DNA from: a virus
DNA length: 34,935 nt
Virus record (IMG/VR): IMGVR_UViG_3300029268_000068
Location: 1-34,935 of that record
Direction: 5' to 3' (one strand)
The translations under genes and the position numbers were made by a program. Below, in pieces: positions 15,985-23,667 of this stretch (its first letter is position 1; every line of letters starts with the position of its first letter). A model generated the notes under the pieces. That model did not search any database, was not told the DNA's origin, and was given only the letters and a program-made list of their open reading frames with translations.

Positions 15985-16016
15985 AAAAGCAATCGTTTTT
16001 TTCGTCGTTTGAATCG

Positions 16017-16048
16017 CAAAGATGTATAAGGAAAATTCATTTATCAAA
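16017..16048 (-). promoter_or_regulatory. Leftward late promoter candidate
   Basis: On the minus strand TTTG (16048-16045) is separated by 20 bp from CATCTTTG (16024-16017), close to the Bacteroidota pattern TTTG-N19-20-TAnnTTTG. The predicted start near 16010 is about 25 nt before the protease gene start at 15984. The same CATCTTTG element occurs in the opposite promoter, so both may share a late activator. Confidence 0.55.
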
Positions 16049-16116
16049 TTAAGAATGAATGACAACGTAAATACCGGATATCATTACAGCATAAAGCGCA
16101 ACGATATATATCCAAT

Positions 16117-16147
16117 TTTGATAACGAGCAGTCCCGTGTCATCTTTG
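16117..16147 (+). promoter_or_regulatory. Rightward late promoter candidate
   Basis: TTTG at 16117-16120, a 19-bp spacer, and CATCTTTG at 16140-16147 fit the Bacteroidota promoter model apart from the first -7 base. The start would fall near 16155, about 13 nt before the terminase small subunit gene. It is back-to-back with the leftward late promoter and shares TTTGATAA at the -33 region with it. Confidence 0.55.
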
Positions 16148-16167
16148 TAAGATCATTTTAATAGAAC

Positions 16168-16620
16168 ATGGCTAAAAAATCAGAGAAACTCTTAGCACGG
16201 GAACTGTACCTGAACACCTCGATGACACAGAAAGAGATCGCCGACCGGCTGAACGTCACCGTGAAAACCATCGGCGACTGGAAGGATGAAGGCAATTGGG
16301 AAGCCCTCAGGGCGGCCAAGAAAGTCACCAAGGCGGCGCTGATCTCCAACTACTATACCATCCTGTACACGATGCAGGAGCAGATCGCCTCCCGAAGTGT
16401 ACCTGACAACATGCCTACCAGCAAAGAGGCCGACATTATGGCCAAGATCGGCAGCCAGATTGAAAAGATCGACAAGCAAAGCAGCCTGCAGGACTATATC
16501 CTGGCATTCGAGGAGTTCCTGGAGTTCATGCTCGAGCGCGATCCGGAGCTGGCCCGCAAGATAGCGCCCTACCAGTATGAGTTCCTTCAGGTCAAGGCTG
16601 TAAAAGCGACAGGAAGATGA
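16168..16620 (+). CDS. Terminase small subunit-like DNA-binding protein
   Basis: This 150-residue protein has an N-terminal helix-turn-helix (residues 12-45: ELYLNTSMTQKEIADRLNV, then TVKTIGDWKDEGNW), as in small terminase subunits of the DUF1804/gp27 type. The rest is helical, with EADIMAKIGSQIEKID and a probable oligomerisation region. It overlaps the large subunit start by 4 bp. Small subunits recognise phage DNA at the start of packaging. In Mu-like phages packaging starts at the genome end and proceeds into host DNA. Confidence 0.72.
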   Translation: MAKKSEKLLARELYLNTSMTQKEIADRLNVTVKTIGDWKDEGNWEALRAAKKVTKAALISNYYTILYTMQEQIASRSVPDNMPTSKEADIMAKIGSQIEKIDKQSSLQDYILAFEEFLEFMLERDPELARKIAPYQYEFLQVKAVKATGR

Positions 16621-18140
16621 AACCGGTAACCAAAAGCGATAACCTGGCCCTGGAGCGTTTCAACCAGCTCAAGGATCGCATCATGCGGGCCACCGCCGAC
16701 AGACCGCTTGAATCTGCCCTGCAAAAAACCGAACGCATCGCCCGCGACCGCAAGCATTACCAGTACTTCGTCCAGGATTATTTCCCGCTTTATGCCACCT
16801 CAGCCTGCGGCTGGTTCCATATCGCGGCTGCCAAGCTGATCCTCAAATATCCCTATATCAAATTGCTGGCCATGTGGGCCAGGGCTCACGCCAAAAGCAC
16901 CCACTTCAACCTGATGATCCCCATGTGGCTCATGATCCAGCAGCCGGCGAGGCTGCACGTGATGGTGCTGGTGGGAAAAAGTGAAAAGAATGCCCGTACC
17001 CTGCTCTCAGACCTACAGGCGGAACTGGAGAGCAACCAGTACTACATCGATGACTTTGGCGTACAGATGCAGATGGGAAGCTGGGAAGACGGCTGGTTTA
17101 TCACCCGTAACGACTGTGCTTTCTATGCCCTCGGGCGTGGACAATCGCCCAGGGGGCTTCGCCACCGCCAGCACAGGCCTGACTATATCGTCATGGACGA
17201 CGTGGATGACGACGAACTGTGCCGCAATCCCGACCGGGTCAACAAGATGTACGACTGGTCAAAGGAAGCCCTGCTGATGAGTTCGGATATGGGCAAGTGC
17301 CGGTTTATCGTGGTAGGGAATAAGATCGGCAAGGACAGCCTGGTGTCGCGCTTTGAACAGAACCCGGACTTCAGGGTGATGAAAGTGTGTGCCCTGGATA
17401 AAAAAGGCAACCCGGAGTGGAAAGAGAAATATACCAAGGCCGATATCGAAGGGATGATCAAGACCCTGGGGTACCGCTCTGCTCAGAAAGAATTATTCCA
17501 TAATCCGATCGCTGAAGGAAGCGTGTTTAAAAATGAGTGGATCCGTGTTAAAGAGCCGCTCCCCTGGTCAAAATATGAATATGTGGTCTCCTATTGCGAC
17601 CCCTCCTTTAAAAATAGCCCCACAAGCGATTTTAAGGCCGTTATGACCGTCGGCAAGACCGATCAGGAGTTCCACATCCTCTCCACCTTCGTGCGCAAGT
17701 GTTCGGTATCGGAATTGGTCAGGTACTGGTACGACTTTCACGAAAGTCTCCGCGGACGGCAGATCGTCGATTATTTCATGGAGGCTAACTTTATCCAGGA
17801 CATGATCTTAGACGAGTTCATCAGGGAAGGCCGGCTGAGAGGTTACCAGCTCCCACTTCGCAAAGACCTGCGTAAGAAACCCGACAAGTTTGCCAGGATC
17901 GAGTCCATGAGCCCGTTTTTTGAAAACGGCTTCATCTTCTTAAGCCGCGACATTAAAGACACCGAAGATACCCGCCTTTTCATCGACCAGTTGCTGGCCT
18001 TTGAAAAAGGAAGCCATTCACACGACGATGCGCCCGATGCACTGGAGGGCGCCGTATACATTTTGAATCAACGTACAAAAAGAATCGCCGGCGGCATGCG
18101 TACCGGAAAATATCAATCAAACAATACCAGGAGGATCTGA
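16617..18140 (+). CDS. Terminase large subunit
   Basis: This 507-residue protein is the packaging motor and nuclease. The ATPase domain carries a Walker A-like ARAHAKST at about residues 88-96 and a Walker B DYIVMDDVDDDEL at about 188-200. The C-terminal RNase H-like nuclease has YCDPSFKNSPTSDFKAV (first Asp), DYFMEANFIQDM, and HDDAPDALEGAV (last acidic pair). All key acidic residues appear present and the length is normal. It is placed between the small subunit and a gp36-like gene, with the portal downstream. Confidence 0.88.
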   Translation: MKPVTKSDNLALERFNQLKDRIMRATADRPLESALQKTERIARDRKHYQYFVQDYFPLYATSACGWFHIAAAKLILKYPYIKLLAMWARAHAKSTHFNLMIPMWLMIQQPARLHVMVLVGKSEKNARTLLSDLQAELESNQYYIDDFGVQMQMGSWEDGWFITRNDCAFYALGRGQSPRGLRHRQHRPDYIVMDDVDDDELCRNPDRVNKMYDWSKEALLMSSDMGKCRFIVVGNKIGKDSLVSRFEQNPDFRVMKVCALDKKGNPEWKEKYTKADIEGMIKTLGYRSAQKELFHNPIAEGSVFKNEWIRVKEPLPWSKYEYVVSYCDPSFKNSPTSDFKAVMTVGKTDQEFHILSTFVRKCSVSELVRYWYDFHESLRGRQIVDYFMEANFIQDMILDEFIREGRLRGYQLPLRKDLRKKPDKFARIESMSPFFENGFIFLSRDIKDTEDTRLFIDQLLAFEKGSHSHDDAPDALEGAVYILNQRTKRIAGGMRTGKYQSNNTRRI

Positions 18141-18142
18141 TC

Positions 18143-18565
18143 ATGTATATTCAGCCAAACGACTACAAAGGAAGGATTTCAGCCGATCTGCTCGACATGG
18201 CGACCGAAGAGGACGAAAGCATACTGGAATACTGCGGCAAGACGGCACAGGACAGTATAAAAGGCTACATAGGCCACATGTACGACATCGACACCGAGCT
18301 GGCCAAAACAGACCTTAATCGCAACTACCAGCTGTTGAGCTGGGCGCTGTCGATTGCCGTCTATCATATCTTCCTGCGCCTTCCGGACGTGGATATGCCC
18401 GAGAAAGTGAAGACCGATTACGACGAGTGCCTGGGCGACCTGGAGAGTATCTCCAAAGGCAAGTTCACCATCAACCTGCCGGCGCTTGCAGATGAAGAAC
18501 CCGAAGGAGAGGGCGAAGGCCTTCGCCGGATGGGCAGTGTTGCACCGCGCAGCCACCGTATTTAG
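18143..18565 (+). CDS. Head-tail connector protein (Mu gp36-like, DUF1320)
   Basis: This 140-residue protein matches the gp36/DUF1320 pattern: DLLDMATEEDESILEYCGKTAQDSIKGYI, YDIDTELAKTDLNRNYQLLSWALSIAVYHIFLRL, then KVKTDYDECLGDLESISKGKFTINLP. The family forms small adaptors in the neck of Mu-like phages. Here it lies between terminase and portal, whereas in Mu it lies after the capsid. The C-terminus (RRMGSVAPRSHRI) is polar. Confidence 0.7.
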   Translation: MYIQPNDYKGRISADLLDMATEEDESILEYCGKTAQDSIKGYIGHMYDIDTELAKTDLNRNYQLLSWALSIAVYHIFLRLPDVDMPEKVKTDYDECLGDLESISKGKFTINLPALADEEPEGEGEGLRRMGSVAPRSHRI

Positions 18566-18599
18566 AAACCTGTCGAATAACCGTATAAGATAAGCCATA

Positions 18600-20909
18600 A
18601 TGAAACTCTTTTCCTTTACGATACCAAAGCTCAGCCTAACAAAAAAAACAAAGCCCGAGGCTGTGAAAACGGTCAACAAGCTGGTCGAAACCAAGACCCG
18701 TGCAAGCTATGCCGTAAAACCGCCGCCGGTCAGGTCGATCAGCTACGAGATAGGCGATATCAAAACAGCTTTGACGATGGCCTTATACTACGACAGGCCC
18801 GACAGGGCAAAGCTGCTGGCCATCTACGACTATATCATGCAGGACTCCCACCTGTCAAGCCAGGTGATGATCGCCATCAACAAGGTGATCTGTGAGCAGT
18901 TCGGTCTTTATAAAGGTGAGACACTGGATAAAGAAGCCACGCGGTTCATTAATAGCGCCTGGTTCGAGCAGGTGGTTACCTGGTTGCTTGAAGCCGAGTT
19001 TTACGGTTACAGCCTGGTGGAGTTTGACCTGGATCCCGGGAACAAGCAAGTAGAATCACTGCTGATCTGGCGCAACTGCGTGCAGCCTGACCTGAAGCTG
19101 CTGCTTCTGGATGGAACGATGCACGGTGCATCAATCCCTTATGGCGACTATATGGAGGATTTGAACCTGCTGCAGTTCGGAATGAAAAACGATCTGGGCT
19201 TGCTACAGAAAGCTGCCTACAACGTGCTGTGGAAGTTCTACGCCAGGAGCGACTGGAGCCGGGCATCGGAAAAGTTCGGCATGCCGGTGCTTCATATCAA
19301 AGCCAACACGAACGTGGAATCAGAGCTTGACCGTATCGAGCAGAAAGCGGCTAACTTCGGAAGCGACGGGTACATCGTCACCCAGGCCGGCGACGAGGTG
19401 GAAATAAAAGAGCGTACCGGCCAGGACATTCATAAGATTTACCTGGAGAATATCAATTACTGCGATGGTCAGATCTCCAAGCTGATCAACGGCCAGACGT
19501 CCACCTCCGACGAGAAAGCCTGGACCGGAGCAGCCAACGTCCAGGAAAGGGTGATGGAAGATATCTCCTTTGCCCGTATGCGCAGGGTAAAATATGCCGT
19601 AAACAATCAGCTCATTCCTTACCTGGTGGACAAAGGGTTTACCTTCCTGAACGGCCTTGAGTTCGACTATGTGGCCATCAAGGAGCCCAAAGCAGCCACC
19701 GCACCGACACCAGAACCGCCGAAGCCCCCAGAGCCGCCGGCAAAAAAAAAACTCAACCGCGGTCTGACGCCTGGTGATTTCACCACTTCAGTACTCCATG
19801 ACCTGTATTTCGGACGGCATTCGCAGGAATGCGACTGCCATCAGCACCACACTGCAGCCTTCCGCCTTACCTTAAACCGTAAAGCGACCGTCGACAAAGC
19901 TATCGCGGCCATTACCTCCGGAGATAAGGCAGATGTGAACGCCGACCTGTTCAATCTTTATTTTAAAGGTTATGAGAAAGCCGTCAACCAGGTATTCCCG
20001 GAAGGGATAAATCCTGAACTGGCCAACAGGTTCAAACTGAACGTGGCCAAATTTGCCGCGCATAAGACCTACCAGGTTACCAGCCTGATCAAAGAGGCAG
20101 GCCAGGATAAGAAAGCGGCACAGGATCACGTGGCCAGGTATAACCGTTACCACCAGGCAGAACTGACCAGCATAACCGCCAGGGCACGGAGCGCCAGGCA
20201 GTGGGAACGGTTCGAACAAGAGAAGCACCTGTTCCCGAACCTGACCTGGATCAGGACCCGGTCAGCTTCACCCAGGGAACTGCATCTGGGCTACGTGGGT
20301 ATCACCCTTCCCATGAATCATGAGTTCTGGAATAACAACCAGCCGGGCAACCTGTGGAACTGCAAGTGCGACTGGAAAACAACCGATGCACCGGCGAGCG
20401 CGGAACCAGGAAAAATTGTACCGCCGGCAAAGGGACTGGATGGTAACCCGTATTATACCGGAGAGCTGGTGACACAGAAGCACCCGTATTTTAACATCTC
20501 AAAAAATAAAGAGAATACGGTTAAAAAGTTTGTCACCAAATATATACGAGATACTTCAATTAAAAAAGCGTTGGAAGAATTAAGAGATGTTACTATATCA
20601 AAAGTTATCCAAATTCAAGGTAATGAAAAGACTGTTAATGTAGGATTTAACCGTGTTGGCATTATTCATTTTGCAAGAGATTTTCATTATAATCAAGATT
20701 ATAAAAACCTTCTGGTAACTGAACTTGATACATTAATGGAATCATCCGTGTATGTATTAAGTGCAGAGAATATTGATAAATCCAATCCAATGGTTATTAA
20801 TTATCACTATTTCCGGGTATTAATATTAGAAAAACCATGGTTTCTGAATGTGCGGGAGATGTTTGATGGGAAGTGTTTTCTTTATGCTTTGACAGAAAAA
20901 CTAAAATAG
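18600..20909 (+). CDS. Portal protein fused to MuF and a C-terminal toxin-like domain
   Basis: This 769-residue protein has at least three parts. Residues 1-365 are a DUF935 portal (Mu gp29) with PDRAKLLAIYDYIMQDSHLSSQV, LLEAEFYGYSLVEFDL and FARMRRVKYAVNNQLIPYLVDKG. A Pro-rich linker follows (about 365-385: PTPEPPKPPEPPAKKK). Residues 415-610 are MuF/gp30-like, with WIRTRSASPRELHLGYVGIT and NLWNCKCDW. The last 135 residues are coded by visibly AT-richer DNA and contain VGIIHFARDFHYNQDYKNLL and MVINYHYFRVLILEKP, resembling small nuclease/toxin domains of the PBECR type attached to MuF proteins. The portal and MuF calls are firm. The toxin assignment is inference. Confidence 0.82.
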   Translation: MKLFSFTIPKLSLTKKTKPEAVKTVNKLVETKTRASYAVKPPPVRSISYEIGDIKTALTMALYYDRPDRAKLLAIYDYIMQDSHLSSQVMIAINKVICEQFGLYKGETLDKEATRFINSAWFEQVVTWLLEAEFYGYSLVEFDLDPGNKQVESLLIWRNCVQPDLKLLLLDGTMHGASIPYGDYMEDLNLLQFGMKNDLGLLQKAAYNVLWKFYARSDWSRASEKFGMPVLHIKANTNVESELDRIEQKAANFGSDGYIVTQAGDEVEIKERTGQDIHKIYLENINYCDGQISKLINGQTSTSDEKAWTGAANVQERVMEDISFARMRRVKYAVNNQLIPYLVDKGFTFLNGLEFDYVAIKEPKAATAPTPEPPKPPEPPAKKKLNRGLTPGDFTTSVLHDLYFGRHSQECDCHQHHTAAFRLTLNRKATVDKAIAAITSGDKADVNADLFNLYFKGYEKAVNQVFPEGINPELANRFKLNVAKFAAHKTYQVTSLIKEAGQDKKAAQDHVARYNRYHQAELTSITARARSARQWERFEQEKHLFPNLTWIRTRSASPRELHLGYVGITLPMNHEFWNNNQPGNLWNCKCDWKTTDAPASAEPGKIVPPAKGLDGNPYYTGELVTQKHPYFNISKNKENTVKKFVTKYIRDTSIKKALEELRDVTISKVIQIQGNEKTVNVGFNRVGIIHFARDFHYNQDYKNLLVTELDTLMESSVYVLSAENIDKSNPMVINYHYFRVLILEKPWFLNVREMFDGKCFLYALTEKLK

Positions 20910-20964
20910 CGTTTAGGCCATCACACAAAGCTTACCAGGCAGAGGCTGATCCCAAACGCTATTT
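20904..20964. repeat. 11-bp inverted repeat after the portal fusion gene
   Basis: AAATAGCGTTT at 20904-20914 is the exact reverse complement of AAACGCTATTT at 20954-20964, with 39 bp between. The left arm covers the portal stop codon. It may be a long-looped transcriptional hairpin, but no T-run follows. It may instead mark the edge of an inserted segment, since the AT-rich DNA ends here. Confidence 0.55.
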
Positions 20965-21020
20965 CAATTGCAAATATACAACAAAAAAACACAAATGCAA
21001 CAAAATCAACAAAAATATTT

Positions 21021-21048
21021 AACCAATAACCAATAACCAATAACCAAT
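21021..21048 (+). repeat. Four tandem AACCAAT heptamers
   Basis: Four perfect copies of the 7-bp unit AACCAAT lie immediately before the holin-like gene start at 21056. A related array with the same end (AACCAATACCCA) precedes the next gene. Slippage could change the leader length. Confidence 0.8.
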
Positions 21049-21055
21049 ACCCAAC

Positions 21056-21316
21056 ATGAAAACTAAAACAAAAGAATTATTCCAGTACCTGATCGGCGCG
21101 CTGATCGTGGCAGGCACCTTTGTTTTGATCGCCATGCTTATAGTAACAGTCATAAAGCATCCGGAGTCGCCGTTGAAAGATGTTCTTGTGCTGTCCGTCG
21201 GCACGCTTTTAGCCGCGTTCGGGTCTGTGGTAGGTTACTTCTACGGAAGCTCCAAAGGCAGCGCCGATAAAGGCGACATCATCAACCAGAATCAAAAAAA
21301 ACCAAATGACCAATAA
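21056..21316 (+). CDS. Holin-like membrane protein
   Basis: This 86-residue protein has two membrane helices, about residues 10-32 (YLIGALIVAGTFVLIAMLIVTVI) and 42-64 (DVLVLSVGTLLAAFGSVVGYFYG), and a hydrophilic, Asn/Lys-rich C-terminus. Size and form fit a class II holin. Its C-terminal codons run into a tandem repeat array. It lies between portal and gpG genes, not next to the spanin-like genes. A holin role is inferred from topology alone. Confidence 0.6.
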   Translation: MKTKTKELFQYLIGALIVAGTFVLIAMLIVTVIKHPESPLKDVLVLSVGTLLAAFGSVVGYFYGSSKGSADKGDIINQNQKKPNDQ

Positions 21317-21370
21317 CCATTGACCATTGACCATTGACCATTGACCAGTACCCAATAACCAATAACCAAT
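21309..21370 (+). repeat. Tandem heptamer arrays before gpG
   Basis: Four copies of TTGACCA at 21320-21347 are followed by two copies of AATAACC from 21354. The array begins within the last codons of the holin-like gene and ends just before the gpG start at 21378. The last part repeats the leader before the holin-like gene, so both genes have the same translation start context. Confidence 0.75.
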
Positions 21371-21377
21371 ACCCACC

Positions 21378-21827
21378 ATGACCCCCGAACAATTCTCCAT
21401 CCTGCTCAAATCCCAGCAAGCCAAACTTGCCCAGGCCATCAACACCGATCTGCCTATGGCCATCGGCAAAAAGGCCGTGGATCTGTTTACCGAGAACTTC
21501 CAGAAAGAAGGCTTCCAGGATAACGGCCCCAAGCCCTGGAAGGAAGTTCAGCGCCGTACCAGGAATGTACGTGGAGCTGCCGGCAGCAGGAAGATTCTTA
21601 CCGGCAAGACCGGCGACCTGGGCCGGAGCATCAAATATGAAGTTTCACCAGGCAAAGTGACCATCTATAGCGACGTGATCTATGCCGATGTGCACAACGA
21701 GGGACTCAAGGCTGGCCGCGGAGCCGGCTTCACCATGCCCAAACGCCAGTTCATCGGCGACTCGGCCGATCTGGACAAGATCATTGACGACGAGATCGAA
21801 AAGACATTGAACAACATCTTAAAATAA
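21378..21827 (+). CDS. Virion morphogenesis protein (Mu gpG-like)
   Basis: This 149-residue protein matches phage virion morphogenesis/gpG (tail completion S-like): AVDLFTENFQKEGFQDNGPKPWKEVQRRT, then SRKILTGKTGDLGRSIKYEVSPGKVTIYSDVIYADVHNEG, and FTMPKRQFIGDSADLDKIIDDEI. The family helps join heads and tails. It lies downstream of the MuF portion, as gene G follows F in Mu. Confidence 0.8.
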   Translation: MTPEQFSILLKSQQAKLAQAINTDLPMAIGKKAVDLFTENFQKEGFQDNGPKPWKEVQRRTRNVRGAAGSRKILTGKTGDLGRSIKYEVSPGKVTIYSDVIYADVHNEGLKAGRGAGFTMPKRQFIGDSADLDKIIDDEIEKTLNNILK

Positions 21828-21833
21828 ATCATA

Positions 21834-22313
21834 ATGGATACCTACAACATTTATAAACTGCTCAAAGAGGAGTTGAAGAGTATTACAACAGTATTTTACT
21901 ACACCGGCCAGTACCTCAGGGATAAGAACAAGACCGTTTATAAGGTCCCGGTGATCTACATCGAAATGCCGGCCGATATCCCCATCGATTACTATGGCCG
22001 CGTGCGTTGTGGCCGGCACGCGATCATCCGCCTCCATTATCTCAGCCAGGCGCCATTCGGCAGTGTGGAGAACGCGGTACAGGACTCGGCCGTAAAAGCC
22101 CATGCCTCGCAGGTGATGGAGATCATCAACACCATCCAGGGCGCCGAGCTGAAGGATGAAGCCGGCCGGCTGATCTGCGGGCAGTGTATCGTTACCGGCA
22201 TCGAGTCGGTTACCTATACCGAAACGTTTGCCCGCTCGGTTATCCGCGTGATGGCTGACCTGTATGATTATTCGGGGGTGACCAGAGTGATGGCGGCCGT
22301 GCAGGGAGATTAA
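21834..22313 (+). CDS. Mu gp37-like (DUF1834-type) tail terminator candidate
   Basis: This 159-residue protein follows gpG by 6 bp and has the pattern of gp37-like neck proteins: an N-terminal helix (YNIYKLLKEELKSIT), a beta region (VPVIYIEMPADIPIDYYGRVRCGRHAIIRLHYL) and a C-terminal beta segment (VTYTETFARSVIRVMADLYDYSGV). Such proteins cap or join the tail end. It is the last gene of the rightward operon and is followed by a terminator. Confidence 0.65.
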   Translation: MDTYNIYKLLKEELKSITTVFYYTGQYLRDKNKTVYKVPVIYIEMPADIPIDYYGRVRCGRHAIIRLHYLSQAPFGSVENAVQDSAVKAHASQVMEIINTIQGAELKDEAGRLICGQCIVTGIESVTYTETFARSVIRVMADLYDYSGVTRVMAAVQGD

Positions 22314-22321
22314 ACAAAAAA

Positions 22322-22344
22322 GGCCGTCATTTCTGGCGGTCTTT
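22322..22344. terminator. Terminator between converging operons
   Basis: An 8-bp stem (GGCCGTCA pairing with TGGCGGTC, two G-U pairs) with a 4-nt loop is followed by TTT and preceded by AAAAAA. It lies between the end of the rightward head operon and the end of the leftward early operon, so it can serve both directions. Confidence 0.65.
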
Positions 22345-22403
22345 GCATTTGAAAGAAAGGAGTGGGCATTTATCAACACCCATGAACGTTTTTTACTATC
22401 AAC

Positions 22404-23246
22404 TCATAAGCGGCCACCTCCCTGCTTCAGCATTTCAACTACTTCCTGGACTCTCTGGGGGTTACCTTTAAAATTGTTAACCTCAGTGATGACGCGGTAT
22501 ACTTCCTCCAGGGTAAAGTGGTGAGTGAACACCGCCCCCTGGTGTGACGCTTCAAAAAGGCTCACGCCCCATATATCCATGGCCACCTCGTTGCATAACC
22601 TGAAATCAGGCTTGGATAAAGCTTTGGATAAATAGTTCTTGAACGCCTGGAAATTTCCATACTGGATAGGCTGCTTATTAGTGGTTACCTCGATGAAATT
22701 CTCTTCGCCGAGCTTTTCACGTAAATTCCTTGACATCCCGCTCTGGCTTCCAAGATATGTCAATAACAGTGAAAACTGGGTATAAACCACCCCGCCGGTA
22801 TAGTAGCAGTTGGTCATCTTGCTGCCCATTTTACACGGGTAAACCATTTTTTCAACCTTACCGGCATGCTGTGGAAGCGCCTTCAGGTCACGCTCACGTA
22901 TTTCACCCTCCATCTCATTGAACCGTTTTATATACATTTCCTTAAACTTCATTGCCTTTTCGCCGATATAGCCAAAGGCAAGCATCGTAAAGCCGTCTTT
23001 TGTGACGTGATATTCAGGTCGTGGCTTACCTTGCCGGTCATAAAATTCGGCCAATCCAAAGTTGGATTGGCTAAATTCATCGGAACATCCTAAGTTTTGG
23101 AGATCTCTTAAAACATGCGCATGTTGTTTCCCGAATGTTTTGGCTATTAGCCTGGAAGTTGTGATTGGCCTGTCATTTTCGATTACGACTAGTTGCTCAG
23201 TTTTAGCCGTAGCTTGGCTTTCGTTGAATTTAGTTAATGTATTCAT
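22404..23246 (-). CDS. Rha-family phage regulatory protein, probable antirepressor
   Basis: This 280-residue protein has an N-terminal Rha domain (residues 17-115): VVIENDRPITTSRLIAKTFG, then HAHVLRDLQNLGCSDEF, and EYHVTKDGFTMLAFGYIGEKA followed by KFKEMYIKRFNEM. Rha proteins interfere with host or phage repressors. The C-terminal 160 residues are not recognised and may bind a partner. The start overlaps the stop of the preceding short ORF as ATGA, with a strong AAAGGAG site inside that ORF, so translation is probably coupled. It lies downstream of a C4-type antisense RNA, the same order as c4-icd-ant in phage P1. Confidence 0.85.
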   Translation of the reverse strand: MNTLTKFNESQATAKTEQLVVIENDRPITTSRLIAKTFGKQHAHVLRDLQNLGCSDEFSQSNFGLAEFYDRQGKPRPEYHVTKDGFTMLAFGYIGEKAMKFKEMYIKRFNEMEGEIRERDLKALPQHAGKVEKMVYPCKMGSKMTNCYYTGGVVYTQFSLLLTYLGSQSGMSRNLREKLGEENFIEVTTNKQPIQYGNFQAFKNYLSKALSKPDFRLCNEVAMDIWGVSLFEASHQGAVFTHHFTLEEVYRVITEVNNFKGNPQRVQEVVEMLKQGGGRL

Positions 23247-23497
23247 TGTTTACTCCTTTCCATTTGATAAATTTCAATTCTTTTGATGTGTTCACGTAAT
23301 TCCACATAAGTGGTAATGATCCCGTTTTTGAAGTCGGGTGCAATGCTATCGTAATCCCGCACGAAGGATAGGAACATCTCGTGAAGGTTCTCGGAGAAAT
23401 AGGCCATTTCGGCCACAGACAGTAAATCTTTGATGATCAGTTCAGCCGTGATCGGCCGGTGCTCGCATAGAGCGCATTTGTCCATTGGTTCAAGCAT
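23243..23497 (-). CDS. Leader ORF coupled to Rha, target of the C4-like RNA (icd analogue)
   Basis: This 84-residue protein starts at MLEPMDKCALCEHRP. A second ATG lies four codons later. A start at 23689 would read through the structured RNA and is rejected. The protein has a CxxC pair near the N-terminus and is otherwise helical (TAELIIKDLLSVAEMAYFSE; TTYVELREHIKRIEIYQMER). The start codon region contains GCUUGAACCA, exactly complementary to a single-stranded part of the upstream RNA. It ends with an ATGA overlap with Rha. By analogy with P1 icd, its translation probably opens the Rha start. Whether the protein has its own activity is unknown. Confidence 0.75.
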   Translation of the reverse strand: MLEPMDKCALCEHRPITAELIIKDLLSVAEMAYFSENLHEMFLSFVRDYDSIAPDFKNGIITTYVELREHIKRIEIYQMERSKQ

Positions 23498-23527
23498 AGT
23501 TTTAATGGATTTGAAATTAAACAAATA

Positions 23528-23600
23528 GGGACGGTCACCGCTTGAACCATCAAAGCAAGGCTTTGTAAGGACTGCCGGACTTTCACCGGTTTGCCGCCCC
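23528..23600 (-). ncRNA. C4-type antisense RNA
   Basis: This 73-nt core folds as a closed unit on the minus strand. The outer stem pairs GGGGCGG (23600-23594) with CCGUCCC (23534-23528). Inside lie a CCGG/CCGG hairpin with a UGAAAGU loop (23589-23575) and a 6-bp CAAAGC/GCUUUG hairpin with a 3-nt loop (23565-23551). The segment UGGUUCAAGC (23549-23540) is unpaired in this fold and perfectly complementary to the start of the downstream ORF (23495-23486). CCGGUG (23589-23584) is complementary to CACCGG at 23461-23456. Two short complementary regions, size near 77 nt and position before an antirepressor are the hallmarks of P1/P7 C4 RNA. Confidence 0.8.
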
Positions 23601-23667
23601 GTAACTGTTTCAGTCTTAGTGTTTGTGATAGATGCCTCACAATAATAATTTGATGATTCAAGCACCA

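Noticed and set aside
23575-23610. Resemblance of the plus strand to a cobalamin riboswitch core (CCGG...CCGG then GCCCCGTAACTGT)
   Set aside because: The rest of the riboswitch (upstream stem and B12-type receptor helices) is missing and no plus-strand gene follows. The minus-strand fold with target complementarity explains the region better.
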